From the NCBI RefSeq assembly GCF_009909145.1, contig NZ_JAAAPJ010000027.1:43068-107067 (forward strand): a stretch of DNA of 64,000 nucleotides, read 5' to 3'. The stretch is from Corallococcus silvisoli (lineage in GTDB: Bacteria; Myxococcota; Myxococcia; Myxococcales; Myxococcaceae). Positions 24,455 through 33,377 of the stretch are shown piece by piece (positions within the stretch are counted from its first letter, which is position 1; every line of letters begins with the position of its first letter). The notes beneath the pieces are model-generated. The model ran no database searches. It had not been told where the DNA came from and saw only the letters and a program-made list of their open reading frames with translations. Made by a program: the position numbers and the translations under genes.

Positions 24455-25942
24455 ATGACCGACGCTCGTTCGCTCACTCCCAAGCTCCCCGTGCTCAAGC
24501 TGCTCATCGACGGGCAGACCGTGGACCCCATCGAAGGTGGCACCTTCGCGGTGACGAACCCCGCCACCGGACAGAAGCTGTGTGACGCGCCCGCGGGCAC
24601 GGCCGCCGACGTGGACCGCGCGGTGAAGGCCGCGCGCCGCGCGTTCGAGTCCGGGCCGTGGGGGAGGATGACGGGCCGCGAGCGCGGCAAGCTCCTGCGC
24701 AAGCTGGCGGACCTGCTCTACGAGCGCCGCGAGGAGTTCGCGCTCATCGAGTCGCTGAACAACGGCAAGACCTTCAAGGACGCCATCCGGGGGGACGTGG
24801 CGCCGGGCGCCGCGACGCTCGCGAACTTCGCGGACATGGCCAGCACCATCATGGGCGAGGTGCTGCCCGTGGACGGCCCCTTCCACACCTACGCGCTCAA
24901 GGAGCCGGTGGGCGTGGTGGGCGCCATCATCCCGTGGAACTACCCCACGTGCATGCTCGGGTGGAAGCTGGGGCCCGCGCTGGCCTCCGGGTGCACGGTG
25001 GTGGTGAAGCCCTCCGAGTACACGCCGCTCACCGCGCTGAAGCTGGGCGCGCTGGCGCTGGAGGCGGGCTTCCCGCCCGGCGTCATCAACATCGTCACCG
25101 GCCTGGGCGACCCCGCGGGCGAGGCCATCGCGCGGCACCCGGACGTGGACAAGATCTCCTTCACCGGCTCTGGCCGCACCGCGCGCCGGCTGCTCCAGGC
25201 GTCGGCCGCGAGCAACCTGAAGAAGCTGACGCTGGAGCTGGGCGGCAAGAGCCCGCAGATCATCTTCCCGGACGCGGACTTCGACCGCGCGGTGGAGGCG
25301 TGCTTCTGGGGCATCTTCAGCAACAAGGGCGAGACGTGCAACGCGGGCAGCCGCGTGCTGGTGCATGAGCGCGCCTATGAGCCGTTCGTCGCGAAGCTCG
25401 CGGAGAAGGCGCGCGCGCTGAAGGTGGGCGACCCGCTGGAGTCGTCCACGGAGATGGGCGCGCTGGTGAGCCAGAAGCAGATGGAGGTCGTGCTGGGCTA
25501 CATCGAGAGCGGCAAGCAGCAGGGCGCGAAGCTGCTCGCGGGTGGTGGGCGAGACACGGAGGGCCTCAAGGCGAAGGGCTGCTTCGTGAAGCCCACCCTC
25601 TTCGGCGACGTGAAGCCGGACATGCGGATCGCCCAGGAGGAGATCTTCGGGCCCGTGCTGAGCTGCATGCGCTTCCGCGACGACGCGGAGGCGCTGGCGC
25701 TGGCGAACAGCACGCCCTACGGCCTGGCCGCGTCCCTCTGGACGCACGACGTGGCGAAGGCGCACGCGCTGGCGAAGCAGGTGAAGAGCGGCGTGGTGTG
25801 GATCAACTGCTTCAACGAGTTCGACGACGCGGCGCCCTTTGGCGGTTACAAGGAATCCGGCTGGGGCCGGGACCTGTCCCACCACGCGCTGGATGGCTAT
25901 CTCCAGACGAAGGCCGTGTGGACGAAGCTGCCGTCGCCCTGA
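24455..25942 (+). CDS. NAD(P)-dependent aldehyde dehydrogenase
   Basis: This 495-residue enzyme oxidises aldehydes to acids. Its conserved points are IIPWNYP with Asn162, KPSEYTPLTAL, the Rossmann FTGSGRTARRL, the general base Glu261 in LELGGKSPQI, the catalytic Cys295 in GETCNAGSR, and the closing EEIFGPVLS. The sequence resembles betaine-aldehyde or gamma-aminobutyraldehyde dehydrogenases, but the substrate cannot be told. It is the first gene of a three-gene operon with a glutamine-synthetase-like ligase and an alcohol dehydrogenase, which points to amine or amino-alcohol catabolism. Confidence 0.93.
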   Translation: MTDARSLTPKLPVLKLLIDGQTVDPIEGGTFAVTNPATGQKLCDAPAGTAADVDRAVKAARRAFESGPWGRMTGRERGKLLRKLADLLYERREEFALIESLNNGKTFKDAIRGDVAPGAATLANFADMASTIMGEVLPVDGPFHTYALKEPVGVVGAIIPWNYPTCMLGWKLGPALASGCTVVVKPSEYTPLTALKLGALALEAGFPPGVINIVTGLGDPAGEAIARHPDVDKISFTGSGRTARRLLQASAASNLKKLTLELGGKSPQIIFPDADFDRAVEACFWGIFSNKGETCNAGSRVLVHERAYEPFVAKLAEKARALKVGDPLESSTEMGALVSQKQMEVVLGYIESGKQQGAKLLAGGGRDTEGLKAKGCFVKPTLFGDVKPDMRIAQEEIFGPVLSCMRFRDDAEALALANSTPYGLAASLWTHDVAKAHALAKQVKSGVVWINCFNEFDDAAPFGGYKESGWGRDLSHHALDGYLQTKAVWTKLPSP

Positions 25943-26007
25943 CGGCCCGCGCGTCCTCCCCTTCGCACTCCACCGCAGCGAATCCGATGACGAAAAGGAA
26001 GGTCCCG

Positions 26008-27471
26008 ATGGCGTCGCGTCCCAAGGCCAAGGTGCTCCCGCATCCGGCGATGGCCCGCCGTGTCCGCGCGAAGGAGCGCGGCGAGGGCTCGCAGCGCGCG
26101 GCGCCCGGTCAGCAGGGGGACATGGACTCCCTGCGCCGGTGGATGGAGGAGAAGGGCGTCCGCAAGGTGAAGGTGGGCGCCATCGACATGGATGGCGTGT
26201 GGCGCGGCAAGTACATCTCGCTGGAGAAGTTCTACAGCGCCGCGAAGAGCCACATGGGCTTCTGCGACGTCGTCTTCGGCTGGGACCTGGGCGACGAGCT
26301 GCTGGACAACACGAAGGTGACGGGCTGGCACACGGGCTACCCGGACACGCCCGCGAAGGTGGACCTGTCCACCGCGCGCATCATCCCGTGGGAGCCGGAC
26401 ACGGCGGCGTTCCTGCTGGACTTCGTGAACCCGGACGGCACGCCCTTCGAGGCCAGCCCCCGCCAGCTGCTCCAGAAGATGGGCCAGCGCGCGCGCAAGC
26501 TCGGCTTCCTGCCGAAGTTCGGCGCGGAGTACGAGTTCTTCCTCTTCAAGGAGGGGCCCCAGAGCCTGCATGAGAAGGGCTTCCAGAACCTCACGCCGCT
26601 GACGCCGGGCATGTTCGGCTATTCGTGGCTGCGCACGTCCCTCAACGCGCCGCTGGTGCACGCCCTCATCGACGGCTGCAACGCGTACGGGCTCGACATC
26701 GAGGGCTTCCACACGGAGACGGGGCCCGGCGTCTTCGAGGCCGCCATCCGGTACGACACGCTGGAGCTGGCGGCGGACCGCGCGGCGCTGTTCAAGACGG
26801 TGGTGAAGGAGATCTGCGCGCGGCACGGCGTGTCCGCGTGCTTCATGGCGAAGGTGCACCCGAAGCTGCCCGGCTGTTCGGGACATGTGCACCAGTCGCT
26901 GTGGAACCTGAAGGGGGAGGACAACCTCTTCCACGACCCGTCGCAGAAGCACGGGATGAGCCGGCTGATGCGGCACTACATCGGCGGGCAGCTGGCGCTG
27001 ATGCCGGAACTCACGGCGCTCTACTGGCCCACCATCAACAGCTACAAGCGCAGCGTGGAGAACACCTGGGCGCCCACCACCGCGACGTGGGGCCTGGAGA
27101 ACCGCACCTGCGCCCTGCGCGTCATCGGCGACGGCAGCAAGTCCATGCGCATCGAGTACCGCCAGCTGGGCGCGGACATGAACGCGTACATCGGCATGGC
27201 GGTGAGCCTGGCCGCGGGCCTGTGGGGCATCGAGAACGAAATCGAGCCGCCCGCGCCGGTGCTGTCCAACGCCTACGAGGCGAAGAACACCCGACCCCTG
27301 CCGCGCAGCCTGAAGGACGCGGTGGCGCTCCTGAGGAACAGCGAGCGCGCCCGCGAAATCCTGGGCGAGGGCTTCGTCGACCATTTCGTGCGCACCCGCG
27401 AGTGGGAGGTGCGCCAGTACGAGCGGGCGGTCACCTCCTGGGAGCTGGAGCGCTACCTGGAGCTCATCTGA
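26008..27471 (+). CDS. Glutamine-synthetase-family ligase (possible gamma-glutamyl-amine synthetase)
   Basis: This 487-residue protein has the glutamine synthetase fold. Metal and ATP site motifs are seen at GAEYEFFLF, HTETGPGVFEAAIRYD, GCSGHVHQSLWN and NSYKRSVENTW to WGLENRTCALRV. The usual GS loop NSYKRL-PG-AP is altered to SVEN. A catabolic context (aldehyde and alcohol dehydrogenases on both sides) suggests a PuuA-like enzyme that glutamylates an amine rather than ammonia. The ATG at 26008 follows AGGAAGG at the right distance. An upstream in-frame ATG at 25987 lacks a site. The basic N-terminal 30 residues are not conserved in the family. Confidence 0.85.
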   Translation: MASRPKAKVLPHPAMARRVRAKERGEGSQRAAPGQQGDMDSLRRWMEEKGVRKVKVGAIDMDGVWRGKYISLEKFYSAAKSHMGFCDVVFGWDLGDELLDNTKVTGWHTGYPDTPAKVDLSTARIIPWEPDTAAFLLDFVNPDGTPFEASPRQLLQKMGQRARKLGFLPKFGAEYEFFLFKEGPQSLHEKGFQNLTPLTPGMFGYSWLRTSLNAPLVHALIDGCNAYGLDIEGFHTETGPGVFEAAIRYDTLELAADRAALFKTVVKEICARHGVSACFMAKVHPKLPGCSGHVHQSLWNLKGEDNLFHDPSQKHGMSRLMRHYIGGQLALMPELTALYWPTINSYKRSVENTWAPTTATWGLENRTCALRVIGDGSKSMRIEYRQLGADMNAYIGMAVSLAAGLWGIENEIEPPAPVLSNAYEAKNTRPLPRSLKDAVALLRNSERAREILGEGFVDHFVRTREWEVRQYERAVTSWELERYLELI

Positions 27472-27484
27472 AGGAGGACCTTCC

Positions 27485-28669
27485 ATGAAGCCTTTCGACA
27501 TTCCCGCGGAGCCGCGTGTCACGGAGATGGCCTGGCCCACGCGCATCGTGTTCGGCGCGGGCGCGCTCCAGAGGCTGCCCGCGCACGCGGCGCGGCTGAG
27601 CATGAAGCGCCCGCTGCTGGTGACGGACGCGGGCGTGGTGAAGGCCGGCCTCGCCGCGCGCGTCACGGACGTGCTCCGGGGCGCGGGCCTGGATTGCGCG
27701 GTCTTCGACGGCGTGGAGCCCAACCCCACCGAGCGCGACGTGTTCGCGGGCCTGGATGCATACCGCGCGCACCGGAGCGACGGGGTCATCGCCCTGGGCG
27801 GTGGCAGCGCGCTGGACGCGGGCAAGCTGGTGCAGTTGCTCACCACGCACGAGCCGCCGCTCAGCCGGTATGACGACGCGAAGGGCGGCGACCAGTACGT
27901 GCGCGACGACCTGCCGCCGCTCATCGCGATCCCCACGACCGCGGGCACGGGTTCGGAGGTGGGGCGTTCGGGCGTGGTGACGCTGGCGGACACGGGCCGC
28001 AAGACGGTCATCTTCAGCCCGCACCTGCTGCCGAAGGCCGCCATCATCGACCCGGAGCTGACGTTGGGGCTGCCCCCGTCGGTCACGGCGGCCACGGGCA
28101 TGGACGCGCTCACCCACTGCATCGAGGCGTACCTCGCGAATGGCTTCCATCCGCTCGCGGACGCGGTGGCCATCGACGGCGTGATGCGCGTGGGGCGGTC
28201 GCTGGTGACGGCGGTGAAGGAGGGGCGCGACCTGGCGGCGCGCACGGACATGATGGCGGCGGCGATGGAGGGCGCCATGGCCTTCCAGAAGGGCCTGGGC
28301 GCGAGCCACGCGCTGGCGCACGCGCTCACGCCCATCTCCGGCGTGCCGCACGGCCTGGCGAACGCCATCGTCCTGCCCGTGGTGATGGAGTTCAACCGCG
28401 CGGCGAGCACCGCGCGGCTGGCGCGCATCGCCGCGGCGCTGGGGGACTCGTCCAACGCGCGCGAGGAGGTGCGCGCGGGCAACGCCATCGAGCGGGTGCG
28501 CACGCTGGCGGAGGCCATCGGGATTCCCGCGCGGCTTCGCGACGCGGGCGTGGAGGAGAAGGACCTGCCGCGCATCGCGGAGAAGGCCTTCCTGGACGCG
28601 TCCCACCAGGGAAACCCTCGCGCCGTCACCGAGCCGGACCTGCTGGCGATGGCCCGCGAGGCCTACTGA
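27485..28669 (+). CDS. Iron-containing alcohol dehydrogenase
   Basis: This 394-residue group III alcohol dehydrogenase has the nucleotide-binding GGGSALDAGKLVQLL, and PTTAGTGSEVGRSGV after it. The metal-binding pattern lies in the C-terminal half (GMDALTHCIEAYLA, then ASHALAHALTPISGVPHGLANA), with the Asp and His ligands present. It has a perfect AAGGAGG ribosome binding site and starts 13 bases after the ligase stop. It probably reduces or oxidises the aldehyde/alcohol handled by this operon. The substrate is unknown. Confidence 0.93.
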   Translation: MKPFDIPAEPRVTEMAWPTRIVFGAGALQRLPAHAARLSMKRPLLVTDAGVVKAGLAARVTDVLRGAGLDCAVFDGVEPNPTERDVFAGLDAYRAHRSDGVIALGGGSALDAGKLVQLLTTHEPPLSRYDDAKGGDQYVRDDLPPLIAIPTTAGTGSEVGRSGVVTLADTGRKTVIFSPHLLPKAAIIDPELTLGLPPSVTAATGMDALTHCIEAYLANGFHPLADAVAIDGVMRVGRSLVTAVKEGRDLAARTDMMAAAMEGAMAFQKGLGASHALAHALTPISGVPHGLANAIVLPVVMEFNRAASTARLARIAAALGDSSNAREEVRAGNAIERVRTLAEAIGIPARLRDAGVEEKDLPRIAEKAFLDASHQGNPRAVTEPDLLAMAREAY

Positions 28670-28708
28670 GCGGGCGTCACGCCGCTTCAATTTCGGATTG
28701 TTTCCGCC

Positions 28709-28740
28709 GGGGCCGCTCCGAGGAGAATCGGGGCGGCCCC
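28709..28740 (+). terminator. Strong hairpin ending the dehydrogenase operon
   Basis: GGGGCCGCTCCGA pairs with TCGGGGCGGCCCC, 13 pairs with one wobble, around GGAGAA. It lies 39 bases after the alcohol dehydrogenase stop. The U-tract is poor (GCTTCATC), so it may work with other factors. Confidence 0.6.
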
Positions 28741-28828
28741 GCTTCATCGTGGAGCCTTTGAATCAGCCGGCGCCTCCTCCGTCAGAAGGTTCAGAACGCA
28801 GCAACAACGCGGCTCACGGAGGCAGGTC

Positions 28829-29248
28829 ATGAAGGCAATGTTCAAGAAGATGGTGGTGGCTGTGGCGCTCATCGCGAGCTCGCCGGTGATGGCGGCGGAC
28901 TACCACGCGGCCACCCCCTTCGTGAGCCGCCAGGACCAGGCCCGCATGGAGCGCGAGCGTCAGGAGCGCGAACGGCAGGCCCGGCTGGAGCGGCAGCGTC
29001 AGGAGCGCGAGCGTCAGGCCCGGCTGGAGCGCGAGCGGCGGGAGCGGGAGCGCCAGGAGCGCGAGCGTCAGGCCCGGCTGGAGCGCGAGCGTCAGGAGCG
29101 GCAGCGTCAGGAGCGCGAGCGTCAGGCCCGGCTGGAGCGCGAGCGTCAGGAGCGCGAGCGTCAGGCCCGGTTGGAGCGCGAGCGGCAGCAGCGCGAGCGT
29201 CAGGCCCAGCGTGACCGGGTGGCGCACAACGGCGGCTGGCTGAACTGA
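28829..29248 (+). CDS. Secreted Arg/Glu/Gln-repeat protein, probable single long helix
   Basis: This 139-residue protein has a signal peptide, MKAMFKKMVVAVALIASSPVMA, cleaved before ADYHA. From residue 38 to 128 it is almost only Arg, Glu, Gln, Ala and Leu, in tandem units such as RQERERQARLERE. Such sequence forms a highly charged single alpha helix or coiled coil. The export signal suggests a periplasmic or surface rod or spacer. The ATG has GGAGG upstream. No family is recognised, and E/R repeats give chance database matches. A hairpin follows at 29288. Confidence 0.8.
   Translation: MKAMFKKMVVAVALIASSPVMAADYHAATPFVSRQDQARMERERQERERQARLERQRQERERQARLERERRERERQERERQARLERERQERQRQERERQARLERERQERERQARLERERQQRERQAQRDRVAHNGGWLN
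28951..29205 (+). repeat. Tandem repeat encoding Arg-Gln-Glu-Arg-rich units
   Basis: The unit gagcgtcaggcccggctggagcgc and its variants recur in about 33-base steps through the gene above. Copies differ at few positions, so the array probably expands and contracts by slippage or recombination. It is coding and has no spacer structure. Confidence 0.75.
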
Positions 29249-29287
29249 GCAGGGGGGCCCCGGCCCTCCACATTCCGAGGCAGCACC

Positions 29288-29320
29288 GAAGCCCGGGGGG
29301 CAGCATCACCCTCGGGCTTC
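29288..29320 (+). terminator. Hairpin after the Arg/Glu-repeat gene
   Basis: GAAGCCCGGGGG pairs with CCCTCGGGCTTC, 12 pairs with one wobble, around a 9-base loop. It is followed by TTCACG. It lies 40 bases after the stop and can serve transcripts from either side. Confidence 0.6.
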
Positions 29321-29384
29321 TTCACGTCCGGACACGCACGCGGCCGGCGCGGGCTCTCTGTGTCTCCCGCCGGCTCGCGGCCGG

Positions 29385-29945
29385 TCATTCCGCCGCGGGC
29401 TGCAACGACAGCATGCTGGAACCGGCGTCGGCATCACCCGCGCCACCGTGGGACGTCACGACACCGCCCGCGCCCACCACGCCGCCCGTCTGCTCTGGCT
29501 CGCCCGCCTCCGGCATGAACTCCAGCGTCTCCACGAAGACGCGCCCCGGCAGCCGCAGGTCCATGGCGGTGACGCGCTCCCGGTCGCGCAAGTCGTAGAG
29601 CTGCTGCGCCACGGATCCCGCGGGCACCCGGTCGTCGGAGAAGAAGACGTAGAGGCGCACCTTCCCTTCCTGCACCGGCACCCGGAAGCTGGTGTTGGCG
29701 ACGGGCCTGTTCGCGTCGCAGCGGATGGAGCGGTTCTCGCGCGTGAGCGTGAGCTGCCGGATGACGCCCTTCTCGGACATCGTGAAGAGCATGCAGTAGG
29801 GGAGCTGCCCCGCCGAGGGGACGACCTCCATCGTCGCCGGGCCGGTGCGCTTCACCTGGGCCCGCGCCACCCGCTCGGGCGGCTTCGTGTCGGTGCACGC
29901 CGCGCCCAGTGCCAGCACTGTCAGCAATCCCGTCCAGCGAGTCAT
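29385..29945 (-). CDS. Lipoprotein of unknown function
   Basis: This 186-residue protein has a signal sequence MTRWTGLLTVLALGAACTD, with lipobox GAAC and the lipidated Cys at residue 17. The mature domain is predicted as beta strands and has two Cys near its centre (LPYCMLF, SIRCDAN). The C-terminal 30 residues are Gly/Ala-rich. The start is chosen for the lipobox and a GGGAGGG ribosome binding site. Longer in-frame starts are not signal-like. No family is recognised. Confidence 0.75.
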   Translation of the reverse strand: MTRWTGLLTVLALGAACTDTKPPERVARAQVKRTGPATMEVVPSAGQLPYCMLFTMSEKGVIRQLTLTRENRSIRCDANRPVANTSFRVPVQEGKVRLYVFFSDDRVPAGSVAQQLYDLRDRERVTAMDLRLPGRVFVETLEFMPEAGEPEQTGGVVGAGGVVTSHGGAGDADAGSSMLSLQPAAE

Positions 29946-30092
29946 GTATCCCTCCCAGCAGGGTGGAGTGGCAGACACCTGGAGCCTACCCTGGTCCCTC
30001 GACTTCCCATCCGTTCCCTCAGCCCGTGAGGCTCGCCAGCACGCCGAGTGCACGGTCGTGCACATGGCCTTCTGCGTTATGTCAGGCCGGGA

Positions 30093-31931
30093 TTACTCCG
30101 GGCGCTGGTAGACAACGACCTGCGGCGTTTCGTCCAGGTACAGCCCGGTGACGGGCGTGCGCGTGCCGAAGGCCTGCCACGTGAGGAACTCGTGCTCGCG
30201 GAACTCCTGGTGGTACTGGTACGCGACGATGTCCGCGTCGAAGGGGCTGTTCACCGCGCGCACGTCGTCGCGCAGCATCCCGTTGCGCTGGTAGTCGCGG
30301 AACGAGAAGCCATTCACCTCGTGCAGGTAGATGCGCGCGCCCGGCTTCGCGTGGGCGTTGATCCACGGCAGCACGCCGGTGACGTGGCTGGACCAGAACT
30401 GCCGCTGCATGCCCAGCGTCGCCGCGCCCGGCAGGCCCCCCGCGAGCTCCGAGTACGCCGCCGTCCCGTAAGGGAATACCCGTACCAGCGCCAGCAGCGC
30501 GGGCGCCAGCAGCAGCGCGAACACCGGCACGGTCACCGCCAGCGGTGACACGGACGGCCTCCGCGCCTTCAGCACCTCCCACAGCGCGAAGCAGCCGCGC
30601 GCCACCGCCGCGCCCGCCAGGATGCCCAGGAAGGGCATGGACGGGAACCAGTGCTTCACGCCGCCGAAGTGAGGCACCTGCGGGTGGCTGATGATGAGGA
30701 TGGACGTCACCGCGTTGACGCCCACCAGCGCCTCCGCCGGCGTGGGCATCCGCACCCAGGCCCGCGTGCGCGCGCTCACGCTCAGGAGCGCCCGGCCCAC
30801 GAGCGCGGCGAAGCCCGTCACCATCGGAGCGAAGAGGCTGGTGGGCACCGTCAGCGCCGTCTTCACCACCACGTAGGTGAGCGGGAAGGGCGGCCCCCGC
30901 ATCAGCGTGCCCAGGTAGAACCAGGCGTAGTGGTTGTGGGTCGCGTGGAAGGCCAGGTACCACGCGGTGCGGTCCACCGGCGCGTGCCACAGGTAGGGCC
31001 AGTGCAGGTAGAAGATGACGGGGCCCAGCACCGCCATCGCGGCGATGGGCACCAGCGCCCGCGTCACCGGCAGGCTCACCCGCCGCAGGTCCCGGAGCAG
31101 CAGCGCGCAGCCCACCGCGAGCCCCACGAAGAACAGCGTCTGCGGGCTGAGCAGCAGGAACCGCCGCTGGAACGCGGCGCTCCCGCCCATGAACAGCACG
31201 AGCGCGCCGTACAGCACCGCCACCGCCGCGAAGAGCCCCACGAAGCGGCCCAGCCGCGCGCGGGCCTCCGGGAGGCCTTCGCTCGCGTGCCACGCGCGCC
31301 ACAGCGCGAAGGGCGTCAGCACGAACGGCAGGAAGAGGGCGTTGTGTTTCGTGGCGATGGCCAGGCCGAACGCCGCGCCGCACGCGATGCCCCAGCGGGT
31401 GTCCTCCAGCGCGCGCCAGAAGCAGTACACGACGAGCAGCCACATCGCGGCCACCGGCATGTCGAAGCACGCCAGCTCCGCGTTGAAGTACTGCCGGGGC
31501 ACCAGCAGGAAGGAGAGGGCGGCGAACCACCCCGCGGTGCGGCCATACAGTGCGCTGCCCAACAGGAAGCACAGCGCGGGCACCAGCGCCGCCATCGCGA
31601 ACGCGGGCAGCCGGAAGGCCGTCGCGTCCCGCATCAGGCCCAGGCCGTCATGGAAGAGCAGGTGGCTCAGCCCGAACAGCGTCTTCATCAGCGCCGGGTG
31701 CTCGTGGTTGTAGTCCCACGCGCGCACGATGGCGGCATCGGTGAACGCCTGCGCGGGTGAATGCAGGAGCAGCCGGAACCAGCTCGCGTAGCCCTCCGCC
31801 GCGGCGAAGTAGACGCTCTCGTCGCGCGTGAAGCCCACCGCGGCCTCGGTGCTCCACAGCGCCGCGAACGCCAGCACCCACAGCGCCAGGGCCGAGAGCT
31901 TCTCCTCGCGCGTCGCCGCCCGGCCCGTCAC
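30093..31931 (-). CDS. Glycosyltransferase family 39-like integral membrane protein
   Basis: This 612-residue protein has about a dozen membrane helices. The first loop carries FTRDESVYFAAAEGYASWF, with the acidic DE pair typical of GT-C fold dolichyl- or polyprenyl-phosphate-sugar transferases (GT39/ArnT-like). NHEHPALMKTLFGL is also characteristic of this fold. These enzymes transfer a sugar from a lipid carrier to a protein or lipid outside the membrane. The GTG start overlaps the upstream stop (GTGA), so it is coupled with the preceding unknown gene. Its acceptor cannot be inferred. Confidence 0.85.
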   Translation of the reverse strand: MTGRAATREEKLSALALWVLAFAALWSTEAAVGFTRDESVYFAAAEGYASWFRLLLHSPAQAFTDAAIVRAWDYNHEHPALMKTLFGLSHLLFHDGLGLMRDATAFRLPAFAMAALVPALCFLLGSALYGRTAGWFAALSFLLVPRQYFNAELACFDMPVAAMWLLVVYCFWRALEDTRWGIACGAAFGLAIATKHNALFLPFVLTPFALWRAWHASEGLPEARARLGRFVGLFAAVAVLYGALVLFMGGSAAFQRRFLLLSPQTLFFVGLAVGCALLLRDLRRVSLPVTRALVPIAAMAVLGPVIFYLHWPYLWHAPVDRTAWYLAFHATHNHYAWFYLGTLMRGPPFPLTYVVVKTALTVPTSLFAPMVTGFAALVGRALLSVSARTRAWVRMPTPAEALVGVNAVTSILIISHPQVPHFGGVKHWFPSMPFLGILAGAAVARGCFALWEVLKARRPSVSPLAVTVPVFALLLAPALLALVRVFPYGTAAYSELAGGLPGAATLGMQRQFWSSHVTGVLPWINAHAKPGARIYLHEVNGFSFRDYQRNGMLRDDVRAVNSPFDADIVAYQYHQEFREHEFLTWQAFGTRTPVTGLYLDETPQVVVYQRPE

Positions 31932-32878
31932 GGCTTCACCCCCACCGCTGGCTCCAGCGCCATCACGTCCAGGCACACCTGCCGCGACTCCGCGTTGTCC
32001 GCCTGCACCCAGACCTTCACCGTGCGAGGAGGCCCTGGCGGCAGCACCACCTCCGCCTTCTGCACGCCCTCGCGGCCCGGGGGGATGGCCACGTCCAGCA
32101 GGCGCTCGCCCGTGGCCGCGTCGTCCACGCCCAGGTACGCGGTGCTCAGGCGCGGGTCCTTCGGGTGCGCGAACTCGAAGATGATGCCGCCTTCCAGCCG
32201 CAGGCCCATGCCCGAGGGGACGTTGGCGAACTCCGCCACCAGCCGCTGCGGTCCTCCCGGCGCGTGCATCCACAGGCAGTGCCGGGGCTCGTAGAGGATC
32301 TCGTGCCACTCCGGCGCGACGTACAGGTGCGGCGGGCCGGGGCAGCGGTGCGCGCGCCCGTCGAATGGACAGTCGCGGCGGGAGCCGTCCGGCTGCTCCA
32401 GGTACACGCGCGCCGCGCTCGCGGACTCGCTCGCCACCCAGTGGCGGGGGCGGTAGCGGCCGTTCTCATAGAGGCGCAGCGACAGCGGGCCCAGCCGCGA
32501 CTCCGGGCCCAGCGCCTTGCGGCCGGGCAGGAAGGCCGCGTCGAACGCCGCCGCATCCGAGCGAGGCAGCTCCGGCTGGCCCAGCACCCAGATGCGCGGG
32601 TGCGCGCTCAGGTCCGCGCGGTCCGACTCCAGCCACCCGTACACGGGCACGGAGGGCGGCACGAAGAGCCGGGCGCGCTCGGTCCACCAGGGGAACAGCA
32701 GCACCGCGTCCCCAGGACGCGCGTCGCGGGTCAGCACGTCCGCGACGGCGCGCTCGTCCGCGTCCGTGGGCAGCCGGCCCGGCAGCCGCAGCTGGAAGAC
32801 GAGGCACCCGAGCGCGACGAGGAGCAGGCCCCCCAGCTCCACGAGGGGCAGGGCGCGCGCGAGCCTAGGACTTGGCAA
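31928..32878 (-). CDS. Membrane-anchored protein of unknown function, partner of the GT39 gene
   Basis: This 316-residue protein has one N-terminal hydrophobic segment (about 12-31, LPLVELGGLLLVALGCLVFQ), then a large extracytoplasmic domain without a recognised family. The domain contains LFPWWTERARLF, then several beta-rich patches, and ends EPAVGVKP. Part of it resembles sequences found at the ends of GT-C transferases. The start appears to be TTG, overlapping the end of carG by 14 bases. The stop overlaps the glycosyltransferase start. The two probably function together. Confidence 0.65.
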   Translation of the reverse strand: MPSPRLARALPLVELGGLLLVALGCLVFQLRLPGRLPTDADERAVADVLTRDARPGDAVLLFPWWTERARLFVPPSVPVYGWLESDRADLSAHPRIWVLGQPELPRSDAAAFDAAFLPGRKALGPESRLGPLSLRLYENGRYRPRHWVASESASAARVYLEQPDGSRRDCPFDGRAHRCPGPPHLYVAPEWHEILYEPRHCLWMHAPGGPQRLVAEFANVPSGMGLRLEGGIIFEFAHPKDPRLSTAYLGVDDAATGERLLDVAIPPGREGVQKAEVVLPPGPPRTVKVWVQADNAESRQVCLDVMALEPAVGVKP

Positions 32879-33377
32879 GACGGATCTTCTGCTCGCTCTT
32901 TTCGCGGCAGAAGGTGCAGAAGATGTGGTCGCCCTGGTTGAAGGACGGCGTCCAGGGTGGGTACATCGAGCAGCGCGGATCCAGGCAGTGGTGCAGCTCC
33001 CACAGCGTGCCCAGCTGGTGCAGCGCGTGGCGCGCGATGGCCTTGTAGCCCGTCTCCAGGTCCTTGTACGGCGCGATGGAGAGCACCGCCCGGTCCTTGC
33101 CGTACCGCGCGAAGCCGGACGTGGGCGCCTTGCCGCTGGGCAGGTCGCGGTCCTTCAGCTTTCGCGAGGTGAGCAGCAGCACCTTGTCGTCCTTGTAGGC
33201 CCGGATGCCCTTCACCTCGTCCAGCAGCTTCTCCGCGTCCAGGGGCTCGGACATGCCCGCGGGCACCTCCGCGGAGCCGCTGTGCTCGCTGCCCACGCCG
33301 AAGGCCGTGTAGAGCGTGCGGTTGAACTTGGCGAGCTGCTTGTCGTCGAAAGGGTCCAGCGTCACGACGCGAATCAC
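32865..33377 (-). CDS. carG: CarG: archaemetzincin-like zinc protein, partner of CarD
   Basis: This 170-residue protein follows the archaemetzincin zinc signature but has lost its catalytic residues. The expected HExxHxxGxxH reads HQLGTLWELHH (120-130): the Glu is Gln121 and the second His is Thr124. The structural Cys set is intact: Cys131, Cys136, the CSM motif, and Cys154 and Cys157. CarG of Myxococcus xanthus is exactly such a zinc-bound, non-catalytic transcription partner of CarD in carotenogenesis and development, and carG lies next to carD there. Here it starts 94 bases after the carD stop. A GAGGTGA precedes the GTG. Confidence 0.92.
   Translation of the reverse strand: MIRVVTLDPFDDKQLAKFNRTLYTAFGVGSEHSGSAEVPAGMSEPLDAEKLLDEVKGIRAYKDDKVLLLTSRKLKDRDLPSGKAPTSGFARYGKDRAVLSIAPYKDLETGYKAIARHALHQLGTLWELHHCLDPRCSMYPPWTPSFNQGDHIFCTFCREKSEQKIRLAKS

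Noticed and set aside
28951..29205. CRISPR-like array
   Set aside because: The repeats are contiguous and coding, with no unique spacers. No cas gene is near.
30048..30063. GTGCACGGTCGTGCAC as terminator of the carD operon
   Set aside because: It is a 7-pair stem with a 2-base loop and no U-tract, so a terminator cannot be claimed.
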